A stretch of DNA of 46,129 nucleotides, taken from the NCBI RefSeq assembly GCF_003574465.1, contig NZ_KZ984611.1:1832-47960 (forward strand), given 5' to 3'. This stretch comes from Methylobacterium crusticola. GTDB taxonomy: Bacteria; Pseudomonadota; Alphaproteobacteria; Rhizobiales; Beijerinckiaceae. The position numbers were made by a program, and so were the translations under genes. The notes beneath the pieces are model-generated. The model ran no database searches. It saw only the letters and a program-made list of their open reading frames with translations, and had not been told where the DNA came from. This document shows positions 1 to 7,910 of this stretch, piece after piece. Within the stretch, counting starts at the first letter, position 1. Every line of letters starts with the position of its first letter.

Positions 1-854
1 GGGGCGCCGGGCTCCGCCTGGGGCCGCGCCCGCGCCACGGCGCCGGCCGCGCCCGGGGCCGGCGCCGCGGCCCGGACGATGCCCTGGCCGAGGGCCTGCG
101 CCAGGCAGTCGTAGCCGCGGTCGCCCATGTGGAAGCCGTCCTGCGCCAGCATCCCGGACAGGACCGTCGGGTCCTGCCGCCCCCATTCCCGCATCAGCGC
201 GTAGCGCGAGAAGACCGGGACCCGGGCCGCCGCCGCCACGCTCGCCACGAGCCCGACGTAGCGCTCGTAGCGGGCGCGGTCCGGGATCGCCGGGTAGAAC
301 TGCTGATCGAGCAGGATGAGATCGATCCCGGCCCCGCGGACGAGCGCGACGCCGTGCTCCAGGAGGCCCCGGAACCGCGCCTCGTCGCCGCCCGTGACCG
401 CGTCGTTGGTGCCGACCTGCCAGATGACGAGGTCGGGCTTGTCCGCCTGCCGGAGCGCCGCCTCCAGGCGCAGCAGGGTCTGGTCGGCGGTCTCGCCGCC
501 GATGCCCGCGTTGACGACGCTCACCGGCGCGTCGCGCCAGGCCCGGGCGAGGGTGCCTTCGAGCTGGCGCGGATAGGCCCGGGCCGGGGAGGAGGCGCCA
601 ACACCCTCGGTGGAGGACGAGCCGATGGCCAGCACGCGCACCGGCCGGCCCCGCGCGACGTGCTGGCCGACGACGGGCAGGAGCATCCCGTCCGGGAGGG
701 GCGCGGCGGCGGCGCATTCGGGGCCCGCGCCCGCGGGACCCGCGGGCGCCCGGCCGGCGCTCAGGAGAAATGCCGCGGCGAGGAGCGCGGCACCGCAGGG
801 CCCGAGGCGGCCCGGGCGACGGGCCGCCCGGCCGGGACCAAACCGGAACATCAT
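1..854 (-). CDS. SGNH/GDSL-type hydrolase, secreted, C-terminus cut by window edge
   Basis: Reading the minus strand from ATG at 854 (a second ATG follows at once at 851) gives an open frame of at least 284 codons that runs off the left edge. The N-terminus is Arg/Pro rich and then hydrophobic (LLAAAFLLSAG), as in a signal peptide, so the enzyme is probably periplasmic. SGNH blocks are visible: I as IGSSSTEG (the GDS serine region, with GSSS instead of GDS), II as NAGIGGET, III as GTND, and the C-terminal Asp/His pair in DGFHM. These supply the Ser, Gly, Asn and His of an SGNH esterase or lipase. The substrate cannot be read from sequence; acyl or acetyl ester hydrolysis, perhaps on polysaccharide or lipid, is the family expectation. 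No clear Shine-Dalgarno sequence precedes the start. Confidence 0.85.
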   Translation of the reverse strand, partial: MMFRFGPGRAARRPGRLGPCGAALLAAAFLLSAGRAPAGPAGAGPECAAAAPLPDGMLLPVVGQHVARGRPVRVLAIGSSSTEGVGASSPARAYPRQLEGTLARAWRDAPVSVVNAGIGGETADQTLLRLEAALRQADKPDLVIWQVGTNDAVTGGDEARFRGLLEHGVALVRGAGIDLILLDQQFYPAIPDRARYERYVGLVASVAAAARVPVFSRYALMREWGRQDPTVLSGMLAQDGFHMGDRGYDCLAQALGQGIVRAAAPAPGAAGAVARARPQAEPGA

Positions 855-1182
855 CGGAAGTACCGCACGAAGAGAGAGCGGGCAGGTCGCCCATGTCCGT
901 TGGGTAACATGGCGATTTGTGCTGATCCAGCGGAAGTCGCCGCGGGCCGTCTGCCTGGCCCGACGCGTTGCGACTGTGGTCATCAGAAGCCTGCGGCCTC
1001 CGTCGCATTGTCTCGCGCGGACTCAGACTCGCTTAGGCTTGATCGTTTCTGCACGGAGGCGGCCGCTCCGGCGCGCGCCCGGACTGCCCCGGGGCGCCCG
1101 GCGGTCATGAGGTCGCGCCGGGCAACGATGGGACCGACCTCGCGTTCTCGCCTCACCCGCCCTGCCCGAGAGGCCGAACACC
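855..1182. other. Intergenic gap with divergent promoters expected
   Basis: This 328-base spacer lies between the minus-strand hydrolase and the plus-strand cupredoxin-like gene, so it should hold both promoters. It is less GC-rich than its surroundings, mainly at 885-1060. A short perfect inverted repeat, CCATGT-N10-ACATGG at 891-912, could be an operator for the hydrolase. No convincing -35/-10 pair was identified and no open frame here looks like a real protein. Confidence 0.4.
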
Positions 1183-1671
1183 ATGCCGTACCCGCCCAAG
1201 GCCGTTCCGTCGCGTCGCTCCGGCCTCGCGGCCTGCGCGGTCCTGCTGGCCGCGCTCCTGCCGAGCCTGCCCGCGTCCGCCGCCAACGACCTCCCGCCGC
1301 CCAAGGCGGGCGGCGAGGCCATGCCGCCCGTGGAGGTCACGATCACGGCGCAGAACGAGACGCCGCAATGCGCGCCCGCCGAGCTCCGGCTGCCGGCGCA
1401 GAGCAACGTCGACCTGCACGTGATCAACCAGTCCAACCTCCAGGTCTCGATCACGGCGCCGCAGATTTTTCAGAACAAGAACGTGCTGCACCACGACGGC
1501 GACGTCGTGCACGTGGCGAGCAACGACGCCTACCTGATCAAGGCGAACGGCAAGGGCGAGATTCGCCTGCGCACCATCGCGGCCGGTGAGTACACCTACG
1601 GCTGCACGAGCACGAACAGGCGGGATGCGACCTTCACGGGCAAGCTCACCCTGGTCGACCCGACGCGGTAG
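1183..1671 (+). CDS. Secreted cupredoxin-fold protein lacking most copper ligands
   Basis: The 162-residue product has a signal peptide (hydrophobic stretch about residues 15-33, cut after ASA). The rest follows the cupredoxin_1 pattern: a strand with NETPQCAPAELRLPA, a strand VDLHVINQSNLQVSITAPQIF, and the closing GEYTYGCTSTN...FTGKLTLVD. In copper-binding relatives the second strand carries a His before the AP motif, and the last loop reads C-x-x-H-x-x-x-G-M. Here the His is replaced by Gln/Ser and the loop His and Met are absent, so only Cys141 remains. It could form a disulfide with Cys63. A cluster of His at 103, 104 and 110 might bind metal differently. The start is supported by a purine-rich GAGAGGC upstream. 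Electron transfer is unlikely; the function is unknown. Confidence 0.75.
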   Translation: MPYPPKAVPSRRSGLAACAVLLAALLPSLPASAANDLPPPKAGGEAMPPVEVTITAQNETPQCAPAELRLPAQSNVDLHVINQSNLQVSITAPQIFQNKNVLHHDGDVVHVASNDAYLIKANGKGEIRLRTIAAGEYTYGCTSTNRRDATFTGKLTLVDPTR

Positions 1672-1867
1672 GGCCCGCGAGGCGCGTTCCGCGGCCCCCG
1701 GACGGGCGCGGGGCGCGGGGCGCGGGCCGGACCGCCGGGCCGCGGGCATGACCGGGCCGGCCGCGCCCGCGACGTCCCGGCCGCCGGCCCGGGAGTCCCC
1801 GGCCACCAGGACGGCCGTGGGCGGCGCATCGAGCGCGCTGTCGCGCCCGTTGGAACATCCCCGGCGG

Positions 1868-2401
1868 TCAGCAGCCGCAGCCGTACCCGTAGCCGTAGGT
1901 GGCCGCCGGCACGTAGGCCCCGCCGTACTCCACGCCGTAGGCGGCCGGCGCGTAGCCGCCGCTCGCCGGCGCGTACCCGCCATAACCGTCGATTGCCGGG
2001 GCGTAGCCGTAGGCGGCCGGCGCGTACCCGCCGCCATAGGCACCGTAGAGGCTGCCGGCCGCCACCCCGAGCCCGAGGCCGAGGCCGGCTGCGGCGAGCC
2101 CGTAGCCGCGGCGATGGCCGTAACCCCGCCCAGCGTAGACCCCGCCCCGGCCGCCGTAGCCGCCGGCGTGATACGCGCGCCCGTAACCGCCGTACCCACC
2201 CCGGATGCCGACGCCGCGATACCCGCCTGCGCCGCCCCGGTAGCCGCCGGCGCCGCCGTGGAAGCCGCCGCCATGGATCCCGCCTCCATGGATCCCGCCT
2301 CCATGGAATCCGCTGCCGCGGAAGCCGCCCGCCTCGGCCGCCCCGGGGGCGAAGGCGAGGGCGGCGAGGCAGGTGATTGACGTAAGGATGATGCGCTTCA
2401 T
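1868..2401 (-). CDS. Glycine/tyrosine-rich secreted repeat protein
   Basis: The 177-residue product starts at ATG 2401, preceded by GGGGGA. A longer upstream frame exists but is Arg/Pro shadow sequence. A signal peptide (residues 1-24, cut near AEA) leads to a low-complexity body. First come G-F/I-H-G-G repeats, encoded by near-identical 15-base DNA repeats around 2270-2310, then G-G-Y-R-G repeats. A short hydrophobic patch, GLAAAGLGLGLGVAAG, is followed by G-G-Y-A-P-A repeats. The C-terminus is YGYGYGCGC. Such Gly/Tyr-rich exported proteins are common in Methylobacterium and Bradyrhizobium relatives, where they are thought to be structural or surface proteins. No enzymatic motif is seen. Confidence 0.8.
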   Translation of the reverse strand: MKRIILTSITCLAALAFAPGAAEAGGFRGSGFHGGGIHGGGIHGGGFHGGAGGYRGGAGGYRGVGIRGGYGGYGRAYHAGGYGGRGGVYAGRGYGHRRGYGLAAAGLGLGLGVAAGSLYGAYGGGYAPAAYGYAPAIDGYGGYAPASGGYAPAAYGVEYGGAYVPAATYGYGYGCGC

Positions 2402-2422
2402 GGAGTCCCCCGGGTTCCGGCC

Positions 2423-2450
2423 ACCAAGTGATACTGAGATGAACCTTGGT
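2423..2450 (-). promoter_or_regulatory. Inverted repeat in the leader of the glycine-rich gene
   Basis: On the plus strand ACCAAG at 2423-2428 is matched by CTTGGT at 2445-2450 with 16 bases between. It lies 22 bases upstream of the glycine-rich gene start, in a locally AT-richer stretch. A TTGACT hexamer on the minus strand (2479-2474) could be a -35 box but has no good -10 partner. It may be an operator or leader hairpin; the regulator is unknown. Confidence 0.3.
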
Positions 2451-3393
2451 TGATCCGGACCGCGGCCGAAACGAGTCAAAGTACGTACGGTCCCGCGTCC
2501 CGACGCTCGCCCGGGATCGATTCGGCCCGCCGCTCCCCACGACCGAGACGACGCGGAGCCGGAAGCGGCGGGCCGATCGCCGCCGCGTGACGCGGCAGCG
2601 CGGCCCGCCGCGGGAGGCCTGCCGGCAGGCCGGGGTGCGGTGGCGCGCGCTCCGGGGGGCTCAGGCCCGGACATCCCCCGTGCGGCGGGAGAGCGGGCCG
2701 ACGGCGCGGCGCCTCGGGCCCGGCAGGGTGCCGACGGGTCGCGGCTGGTGTGCGCGGGAACCTTCGGTCCGGCAGCCGTCGGGCGCCGGCGATCATTGGC
2801 GGAGCCCCGGCGAGGCCCGCGGCCCGGCCTTCGCCGGGGCCGGCGCGACGGACGTCGCGCCGCTCAGGGCAGGGGGCGGGGGCGCTGGCGGTCCGGGCTC
2901 GACGCCTGGCGCCATGCACCCTCGAAGCCCTTGAGTTCACGCAGGGCGTGTGTTGCCAAGTACGGCTCTCCCAAGCGGACCGCCATCCTGAAGCACAGCT
3001 GTGCCAGCTTGATCCGGAAACTCGTGAACATCCTCCCGCCCCTTCATCGATCAGACGTGGAGTACGTTGATGCCTGACCTGTTCATCACCTCGATGCGCC
3101 TACTACGCTGAAGCGGCCCGGCACACAATCTGTCATCCTGACGTTACATCTCGACTGTAACCTCGCCCGGCCCGGGCACGCGGCCCGCGGGTCGCCCCCG
3201 GCCGATCGCGGGGCGGGCAGGGCCGCGGCATCGGGCCGACCCGCGCTTGCCGGGACGGGACGAACCGCTACATCCGGGGCGACAGGCCCCCAATGCCGCT
3301 CGGGCCGCCCGCCGGCCTGACGGGCGATCGGCCGCACCTGAGCCGCGGCCGTCCGGGCGGCCCGCGCCGACGGGCGCCACGAGGTGTTCGACC
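2451..3393. other. Long non-coding gap (about 0.94 kb)
   Basis: No open frame here looks like a protein: all candidates are Arg/Pro/Ala-rich without recognisable domains or convincing starts. 2935-3165 has clearly lower GC than the rest. A frame there ends with a more protein-like stretch (about 40 residues encoded at 2955-3077, containing TAILKHSCASLIRKLVNIL) that could be the tail of a decayed gene. I do not recognise it. An operator-like palindrome at 3143-3161 is listed separately. Confidence 0.5.
3143..3161. promoter_or_regulatory. Operator-like palindrome GTTACA-N7-TGTAAC
   Basis: GTTACA (3143-3148) and TGTAAC (3156-3161) form a perfect 6-base inverted repeat with a 7-base spacer in a low-GC part of the gap. 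It lies about 235 bases before the next plus-strand gene. The form is that of a dimeric regulator site. I cannot name the regulator. Confidence 0.35.
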
Positions 3394-3975
3394 ATGCCAT
3401 CGACCTCCGCGCCGAGCGCCCGCGATCCGGGTCCGCGGCCCGCCCCGGGACGCCGTGCCGACCCGCACGCAGGCCCCGCCGCCCCGCCCCGCCGTCCCGC
3501 CGCCTCCCCGGTCCCGGAGGAGGGCCGGCCGCCGCGCCCGCGCGGCACCCGCGGAGGACTGGGCGTCCTGACGCTCGGGCGGAACCTGGTCGCGGCGGCC
3601 CTGCTCGCCGCCTCGGTCGGCCCCGCGCCGGCGCAGTCGCCGGCCCCCGCCGCGGAGAGCGAGACCATGCTGATGACCGTGTTCCTCAAGCACGATCAGG
3701 CCAAGAACCTCAAGGAGATCAACGCACAGCTCCAGAAGAACGGCTACTACGACCAGTTCCCGCCGCCCGGGACCGAGGTGGTGTCGTGGTACGTGGTGAT
3801 GAACATCGGGCAGGTGGTCACGCTGAGGTTCCCGCCCTCGAAGCTGCGGGAGATCAACGTGGTGCTGGAGAACACCGCGTGGGGGCCCTACCGGACCGAG
3901 TTCTTCCCGACCTACGACTACAAGGCCCTGGCCGAGCAGCAGAAGCGCACGATGCAGAGCCCCCCGAGGCCGTGA
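3394..3975 (+). CDS. Conserved hypothetical protein with internal signal-like segment
   Basis: The start at 3394 is chosen because GAGGTG lies 7 bases upstream; the product is 193 residues. Residues 1-56 are Pro/Arg/Ala-rich and look disordered. A hydrophobic stretch, LVAAALLAASVG, near residues 65-76 ends in APAQS, exactly like a signal peptide, but sits far from the N-terminus. The C-terminal 105 residues are a compact, normal-looking domain (TVFLKHDQAKNLKEINAQL, then VVSWYVVMNIGQVVTLRFPP). This suggests either a real start nearer 3550, where GGAGGA is followed only by non-standard GTC/CTG codons, or an unusual extended leader. The mature part is probably periplasmic. No function is recognised. 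Confidence 0.7.
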   Translation: MPSTSAPSARDPGPRPAPGRRADPHAGPAAPPRRPAASPVPEEGRPPRPRGTRGGLGVLTLGRNLVAAALLAASVGPAPAQSPAPAAESETMLMTVFLKHDQAKNLKEINAQLQKNGYYDQFPPPGTEVVSWYVVMNIGQVVTLRFPPSKLREINVVLENTAWGPYRTEFFPTYDYKALAEQQKRTMQSPPRP

Positions 3976-4125
3976 GGCCGCGCCCCGGCGCCCCCGGCGC
4001 CCCCGGCGCGGCGGCCGGGAGCCCGCACCCCGCGCGGGCCGGGGGCCGGTGCCGTCAGAACCCGCGGGCACGCCCGCGGGTTGTACACCCGGCGGGCGGC
4101 CGACGCCCCGCATCGGGAGAGCGCC

Positions 4126-4293
4126 ATGACGAGTACCGGCCCCGACAAACCGGGGGACAAGGCCGCGCCGGGAACCCCCGGGACCGGCGAGAACCTCTGC
4201 CCGCGCTGCCGCGGCAGCGGCCGGATCGAGTCCGGTCCCTGCCCGGACTGCGCCGGGACCGGCAAGGTGACGGAGCCGATCGGCGGGGCGTGA
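4126..4293 (+). CDS. Small DnaJ-type zinc-finger protein
   Basis: This 55-residue protein is preceded by GGGAGAG. Its first 25 residues are flexible (Pro/Gly/Lys/Asp). The rest has two C-x-x-C knuckles in the context CPRCRGSGR and CPDCAGTGK, which are two CxxCxGxG repeats as in the cysteine-rich domain of DnaJ. The four cysteines should bind one zinc ion. Standalone single-finger proteins of this type are common in Methylobacterium and relatives; a chaperone-helper or RNA-binding role is only a guess. An alternative upstream ATG at 4081 would add 15 residues without a good ribosome site. Confidence 0.7.
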   Translation: MTSTGPDKPGDKAAPGTPGTGENLCPRCRGSGRIESGPCPDCAGTGKVTEPIGGA

Positions 4294-4320
4294 GGCCGCG
4301 GGCCCGCTCCATCTCGTCCA

Positions 4321-4656
4321 TCACGATGGCGGCGAGGTCCGGCAGGCACGCGGATCGCTCGCCGCATCGGTGAGCACCCGGGTGCCCGGGCTGAGGATCG
4401 CCGAGGCGCGCAAGGCCCGGGCCGCGCGGGACCTCGGTCACGTCCGGGCCGTGGTGCGACTCGAACCAGATCCGGTCGTCGTCGACGATGCCGAGGACGG
4501 CGACCGGCACCCCGGACAGGCGCGCCGCGACCCGGGTGACGCGGTCGAACCCCCCGCCCGGCGGCGTGTCGAGGATCGCGTGAGGCGCACCGCGAGGCGC
4601 GCCGCCTCCTCGCGGCCCGGCGATGTCTCTCCGTGTCCGCCGTCGGATCCGTTCAT
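4321..4656 (-). pseudogene. Broken GAF-domain gene (two frame shifts, truncated)
   Basis: Reading from ATG 4656 gives MNGSDGGHGETSPGREEAARLAV in one frame. The typical GAF opening AILDTPPGGGFDRVTRVA...GVPVAVLGIVDDDRIWFESHHG then appears in a second frame. The continuation LRASAILSPGTRVLTDAASDPRA appears in a third and ends at TGA 4321-4323. The shifts lie near 4575 and 4410. The full gene would encode a GAF sensor domain of the class that opens the hybrid kinase at 7911-10541 ([13 protein letters not shown]...). The product breaks off after about 110 residues, before the end of a GAF domain. It is therefore a decayed paralogue, unless assembly errors explain the shifts. Confidence 0.7.
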
Positions 4657-5255
4657 GGCCGAGTATTCGCCCTGTGCAGTCGCCGTCCGATCGCGGCCAG
4701 ACTGCCTCTCCGGCCGGTTGCAGGCCATCCCCGACACCCGCTTGACTGGTGTGTTCGCGCCTGGATTGCGAATACGTCGGGCCTAACACTCGCGGGGCGC
4801 CGGCCGCGTCTTGCCGAGCGGCCGGATCGCGCGGTCGCGATCAGTCGAAGACCGCCAAGGTCGGGCAGGAGAGCGCGCCGGACCGGCACGCGGCGCTCCG
4901 GCGCGGACCACGGGTTGCGCCGGTGTGGCAAACTGCTAAGCTTCGTTCACGAACGGGTCAGGATGGCACGGCCCGTCGGATGTGACGAGGGCTCTGCGCC
5001 CTCCCACGAGCCCGCCGCCGCGGCCGGCGGGCGTCCCGCACCGCGAGCGACGCGGTGCCCGCACCGCGAGCGACGCGGTGCCCGCACCGCGAGCGACGCG
5101 GTGCCCGACCCCCGCGCCCCCGGAGGGCGAGGGAGGGCTTGTCTCACCCGGGCGCGTCGTCGGGCCTGCCGGCCCGCCCAGCGCCGTCATCCCTGCCTGG
5201 CGGCAGGCTGCGCGGCCCGCGGCCCGGGCTCCCCTGCGCGAGAGGAATTTTGCCG
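4657..5255. other. Intergenic gap with tandem palindromic repeats
   Basis: About 600 bases without a credible gene. Contents: a small inverted repeat TTCGC-N9-GCGAA (4754-4772); a 12-base palindrome CGTTCACGAACG (4944-4955); the 23-base tandem array at 5035-5103; and a GC-rich hairpin CCTGCC-TGGC-GGCAGG (5192-5207). An AGAGGAA ribosome site for the next gene ends the gap. Base composition is mixed, with the part up to about 4970 poorer in G and C. Confidence 0.5.
5035..5103. repeat. Three perfect tandem copies of a 23-base palindromic unit
   Basis: Units occupy 5035-5057, 5058-5080 and 5081-5103 and are identical. Each contains the inverted repeat CACCGCG-AGCGA-CGCGGTG, so each can form a 7-bp stem with a 5-base loop. 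The sequence leaves the repeat at 5107 (CCCGACC). No spacers are present. The array stands 150 bases upstream of the gene at 5256. Confidence 0.9.
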
Positions 5256-5546
5256 ATGATCGACCATGAGCGACGCCTGCTGAGCAAGGCCGCGACGGCC
5301 ACCGAGGGCATGATCTCGGTCAAGCGCGAGCCGACCCGTGCCTGGCCGGGCGACCACAGCCGGCTCTGCGCCCTCGAGAACGACGGCCACCTGGACTTCC
5401 TGGGCGAGCAGGCCGGCCCGCACCTCGGCGGCACCTTCGCGATCTGGCGCATCACCGAGCAGGGCCGGGCCACGCTCACCGCCAAGGATCCGGGCCCCTC
5501 GCGCCGCGACGGCGTGCCGTCTGGGTCCCTCGGCGCCCTGCGCTAG
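5256..5546 (+). CDS. Hypothetical 96-residue protein
   Basis: ATG 5256 follows AGAGGA with an 8-base spacer, which decides the start. The product is acidic/basic mixed, soluble, without signal peptide or membrane segment. The part from about residue 30 to 75 (SRLCALENDGHLDFL...GGTFAIWRITEQGRATL) has the L-x-x-x-G-x-L...I-T-E-x-G-R shape of a small winged helix, seen in many short Methylobacterium proteins. That resemblance is weak, and no function is assigned. Confidence 0.7.
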   Translation: MIDHERRLLSKAATATEGMISVKREPTRAWPGDHSRLCALENDGHLDFLGEQAGPHLGGTFAIWRITEQGRATLTAKDPGPSRRDGVPSGSLGALR

Positions 5547-5656
5547 AATGGAGGCTGACCCGAGGGCCTGAGCCGAGGTCCCGGTCCTGCCGGCGCCTCG
5601 CCGGCGGCCGGGCCCCTCGCCCCGGCCGCGCCCGGTCGGGCGGTCGAGGAGTGGCG

Positions 5657-6067
5657 ATGGAGTACGTCTGCGACGTTCCCGGTGGGAAGACCTGGTTCCG
5701 CATCGAGACCGAATCCGAGGCGATCCAGGAATCCGCCCTGATGGGGCATGCCGTCGAGAAGCATTTCCGGCAGGCGCTGGCCCGCGCCGAGGCCGCCTAC
5801 GTGCCGCCGCCCGGACCCTGGATCGAGCAGCAGATCGGCCTCAAGGCGCACCTGCGCCGGACCATGCCGATGTTCCTGACCCTGCGCGACCCGGAGGGCA
5901 ACGGGCTCGCCACCGCCATGGTGCCGGCAGGGGCGGGCTGCCCGATCATCGTGGGGGTCGGCAACCGCGATCCCTACGCGGCCCATGCCGAGGCGATCCG
6001 CAGGCTCGGCGCGCATCTCGGCCTCTCGCTCGAGCGCGCGCGCTGCTACCCCTACGGGCGCGACTGA
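5657..6067 (+). CDS. Conserved hypothetical protein (136 aa)
   Basis: ATG 5657 is preferred over GTG 5651 because GAGGAG at 5646-5651 is then correctly spaced. The product begins MEYVCDVPGGKTWFRIETESEA and is soluble, with Met/Pro-rich middle (GLKAHLRRTMPMFLTLRDPEGN) and a conserved-looking end, CPIIVGVGNRDPYAAHAEAI. It has no signal peptide and no domain that I recognise. It is co-directional with the gene at 5256 and ends 20 bases from the convergent kinase gene. Confidence 0.75.
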   Translation: MEYVCDVPGGKTWFRIETESEAIQESALMGHAVEKHFRQALARAEAAYVPPPGPWIEQQIGLKAHLRRTMPMFLTLRDPEGNGLATAMVPAGAGCPIIVGVGNRDPYAAHAEAIRRLGAHLGLSLERARCYPYGRD

Positions 6068-6087
6068 GCTCGGGCCGGGGTGCCCCC

Positions 6088-7809
6088 TCAGGCGGCCTCG
6101 CGGGCCGCGAGCGGCACCGCGAGCGTGCAGAGGAGGCCGCCCGGCGCGAAGTCGAGGCCGACGCGGCCGCCGAGCTCGCGCTCGATGCTCGCGTGGATCA
6201 GGCGGGTGCCGAAGCCGCGGCGGGCCGGCGGGGCCACCGCCGGGCCGTCGCTCTCCCGCCAGCGCAGGTGCAGGGCGTCGTCCCGGACCTCCCACGCCAC
6301 CACCACCCGCCCGTCCTCGGCCGAGAGCGCGCCGTACTTCGCCGCGTTGGTGGCAAGCTCGTGCACCGCCATGCCGAGCGGAACCGCGACGTGGGGGCTG
6401 AGGGCGACGGCCGGGCCGTCGAGGGTGATGCGGTCGCGCCGCCCGCCCGCGTAGGGCTCGAGCTCCGCCGCCAGGATGCCCCGCAGGCCCGCGCTCTCCC
6501 AGTGGTTGGCGGTGAGCACGTTGTGGGTCTGCGACATCGCCAGCAGGCGGGCCTCGAAGCTGTGGGTGAAGCCCTCCAGGGAGGCCGCGTTGCGGGCGGT
6601 CTGGCGCGCCATGGACTGGACGGTCGCGAGGGTGTTCTTGACCCTGTGGTTCAGCTCGTGGATCAGGAGCTGCCGGCGCGCATCGGCGGCCTGGCGCTCC
6701 GCCGCCTCCTGGCGCAGCATCCGCGCGGCGGCGCCGAGCGCGTGGCCGATCGCGTGCGCCTCCCGCACGGCCGTCGCCGGCACCTGCATCGGCTCGCCCC
6801 GGCCGAGGGCCGCGGCGGCGACGGCGAGCCGGCGCAGGGGCCGCGCCAGGAGCCCGGCCGCGAACCAGCCGGCGCCGGCCGCCACCGTGGCCACCACGAG
6901 GCCCCAGAGCAGGATCTGGCGCCGCAGCTCGGCGACCGGCGCGAAGGCCTCGGACGCGTCCTGGCGCACCAGCACCGCCCAGCCGAGGCCCGGATAGTCC
7001 CGGTGGCCCCGGGTCGCCCGGTAGCCGGTCAGGTAGGTGTGCCCGTCCGGCCAGCGTTCCGCCGCGGTGCTGTCGCGGCCCGCCTGCACCTGCGCGACGC
7101 TCGGCAGGTGGCCCGCCAGCGTGCGACCGGCCAGGTCCTCGGGCCCGAGCAGCACCCGTCCGTCCCGCGAGAGCACCAGCGCGGCGACGCCGCGCCGCCC
7201 GTGCGAGGCCTCGCGCAGGCTCGCCTCCATGCCCCGGGCCCAGGCCCAGTCGAGGTGGCCCAGGACCACGCCCGCCAGGGTTCCGTCCTCGGCGTGGACG
7301 GGTGCCGCGATGTCGAGCACCCGCGGCGGGTCGGCCGGGTCGCGCCCCGGCCGCAGGGTGGCGAGCAGGAGCGCGTCGTGCACGTCGCCGACGTAGGGCC
7401 GCCGGCTGCCCTGCACGAAGTAGTCCCGGTGGCCGACGTCGAGTCCCTCGAGCGTGCCGGTGCTGGTCGCCTCGATCCGGCCCGCGGGCCCGACGAGCCC
7501 GATGATGGCGTAGTCCGGATAGGTGTCCTGCGCCCGGCGCAGCACCCGGCGCTTGCGGGCGAGGTCCGCGCCCGGGTCCCGGATCGTGTCGTCCTGCGCC
7601 AGGATCAGCATGTCGCGCCAGCGCTCGAACATGCTGCGGTCGAGCTGGCCCGCCATGTGGTAGGCGAGGTCGCTGAGCTCGGTCTCGATGCGCTGTTCCA
7701 GCCGGTCGCTCGCCACCCGGGAGGCCACGAGGGCGAGCACCAGGGTCGCCACCAGGCCCGCGGCCCCGAGACCGAGGGCCAGGAAGACGCGAAGCGGCGG
7801 CTGCGGCAC
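6088..7809 (-). CDS. HWE-family membrane sensor histidine kinase
   Basis: The 573-residue product starts at GTG 7809 after a good GGAAGGA. One membrane helix (about residues 8-29) leads to a periplasmic dCache-like sensor of about 270 residues (contains YVGDVHDALLL and VLDIAAPVHAEDG). A second helix follows (about 299-321), then a HAMP-like linker. The kinase core shows the phospho-acceptor His388 in HELNHRVKN, the N box HELATNAAKYGAL, and the WRE motif in LHLRWRES that defines HWE kinases. These commonly act in light, stress or general-stress signalling. No response regulator is adjacent; the hybrid kinase lies 101 bases upstream on the same strand. Confidence 0.93.
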   Translation of the reverse strand: MPQPPLRVFLALGLGAAGLVATLVLALVASRVASDRLEQRIETELSDLAYHMAGQLDRSMFERWRDMLILAQDDTIRDPGADLARKRRVLRRAQDTYPDYAIIGLVGPAGRIEATSTGTLEGLDVGHRDYFVQGSRRPYVGDVHDALLLATLRPGRDPADPPRVLDIAAPVHAEDGTLAGVVLGHLDWAWARGMEASLREASHGRRGVAALVLSRDGRVLLGPEDLAGRTLAGHLPSVAQVQAGRDSTAAERWPDGHTYLTGYRATRGHRDYPGLGWAVLVRQDASEAFAPVAELRRQILLWGLVVATVAAGAGWFAAGLLARPLRRLAVAAAALGRGEPMQVPATAVREAHAIGHALGAAARMLRQEAAERQAADARRQLLIHELNHRVKNTLATVQSMARQTARNAASLEGFTHSFEARLLAMSQTHNVLTANHWESAGLRGILAAELEPYAGGRRDRITLDGPAVALSPHVAVPLGMAVHELATNAAKYGALSAEDGRVVVAWEVRDDALHLRWRESDGPAVAPPARRGFGTRLIHASIERELGGRVGLDFAPGGLLCTLAVPLAAREAA

Positions 7810-7910
7810 GGCGGTCCTTCCGATGGCGGACCGCAGGGCCGCCCGCGCGGCCGAGGCGCGCGGCGGCCGCGCCGGCCCGGACCGGCGCGCCTCGGGTGCG
7901 GCCGGGGGCG

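Noticed and set aside
2476..2940. Minus-strand frame of 154 codons in the long gap
   Set aside because: Arg/Pro/Ala only, no ribosome site, no domain.
4450..4475. tRNA T-arm-like bases (GACTCGAACC)
   Set aside because: They belong to the WFESHH codons of the broken GAF gene and no cloverleaf can be drawn around them.
5035..5103. Possible CRISPR array
   Set aside because: The three 23-base repeats abut each other without spacers and no cas gene is in the window.
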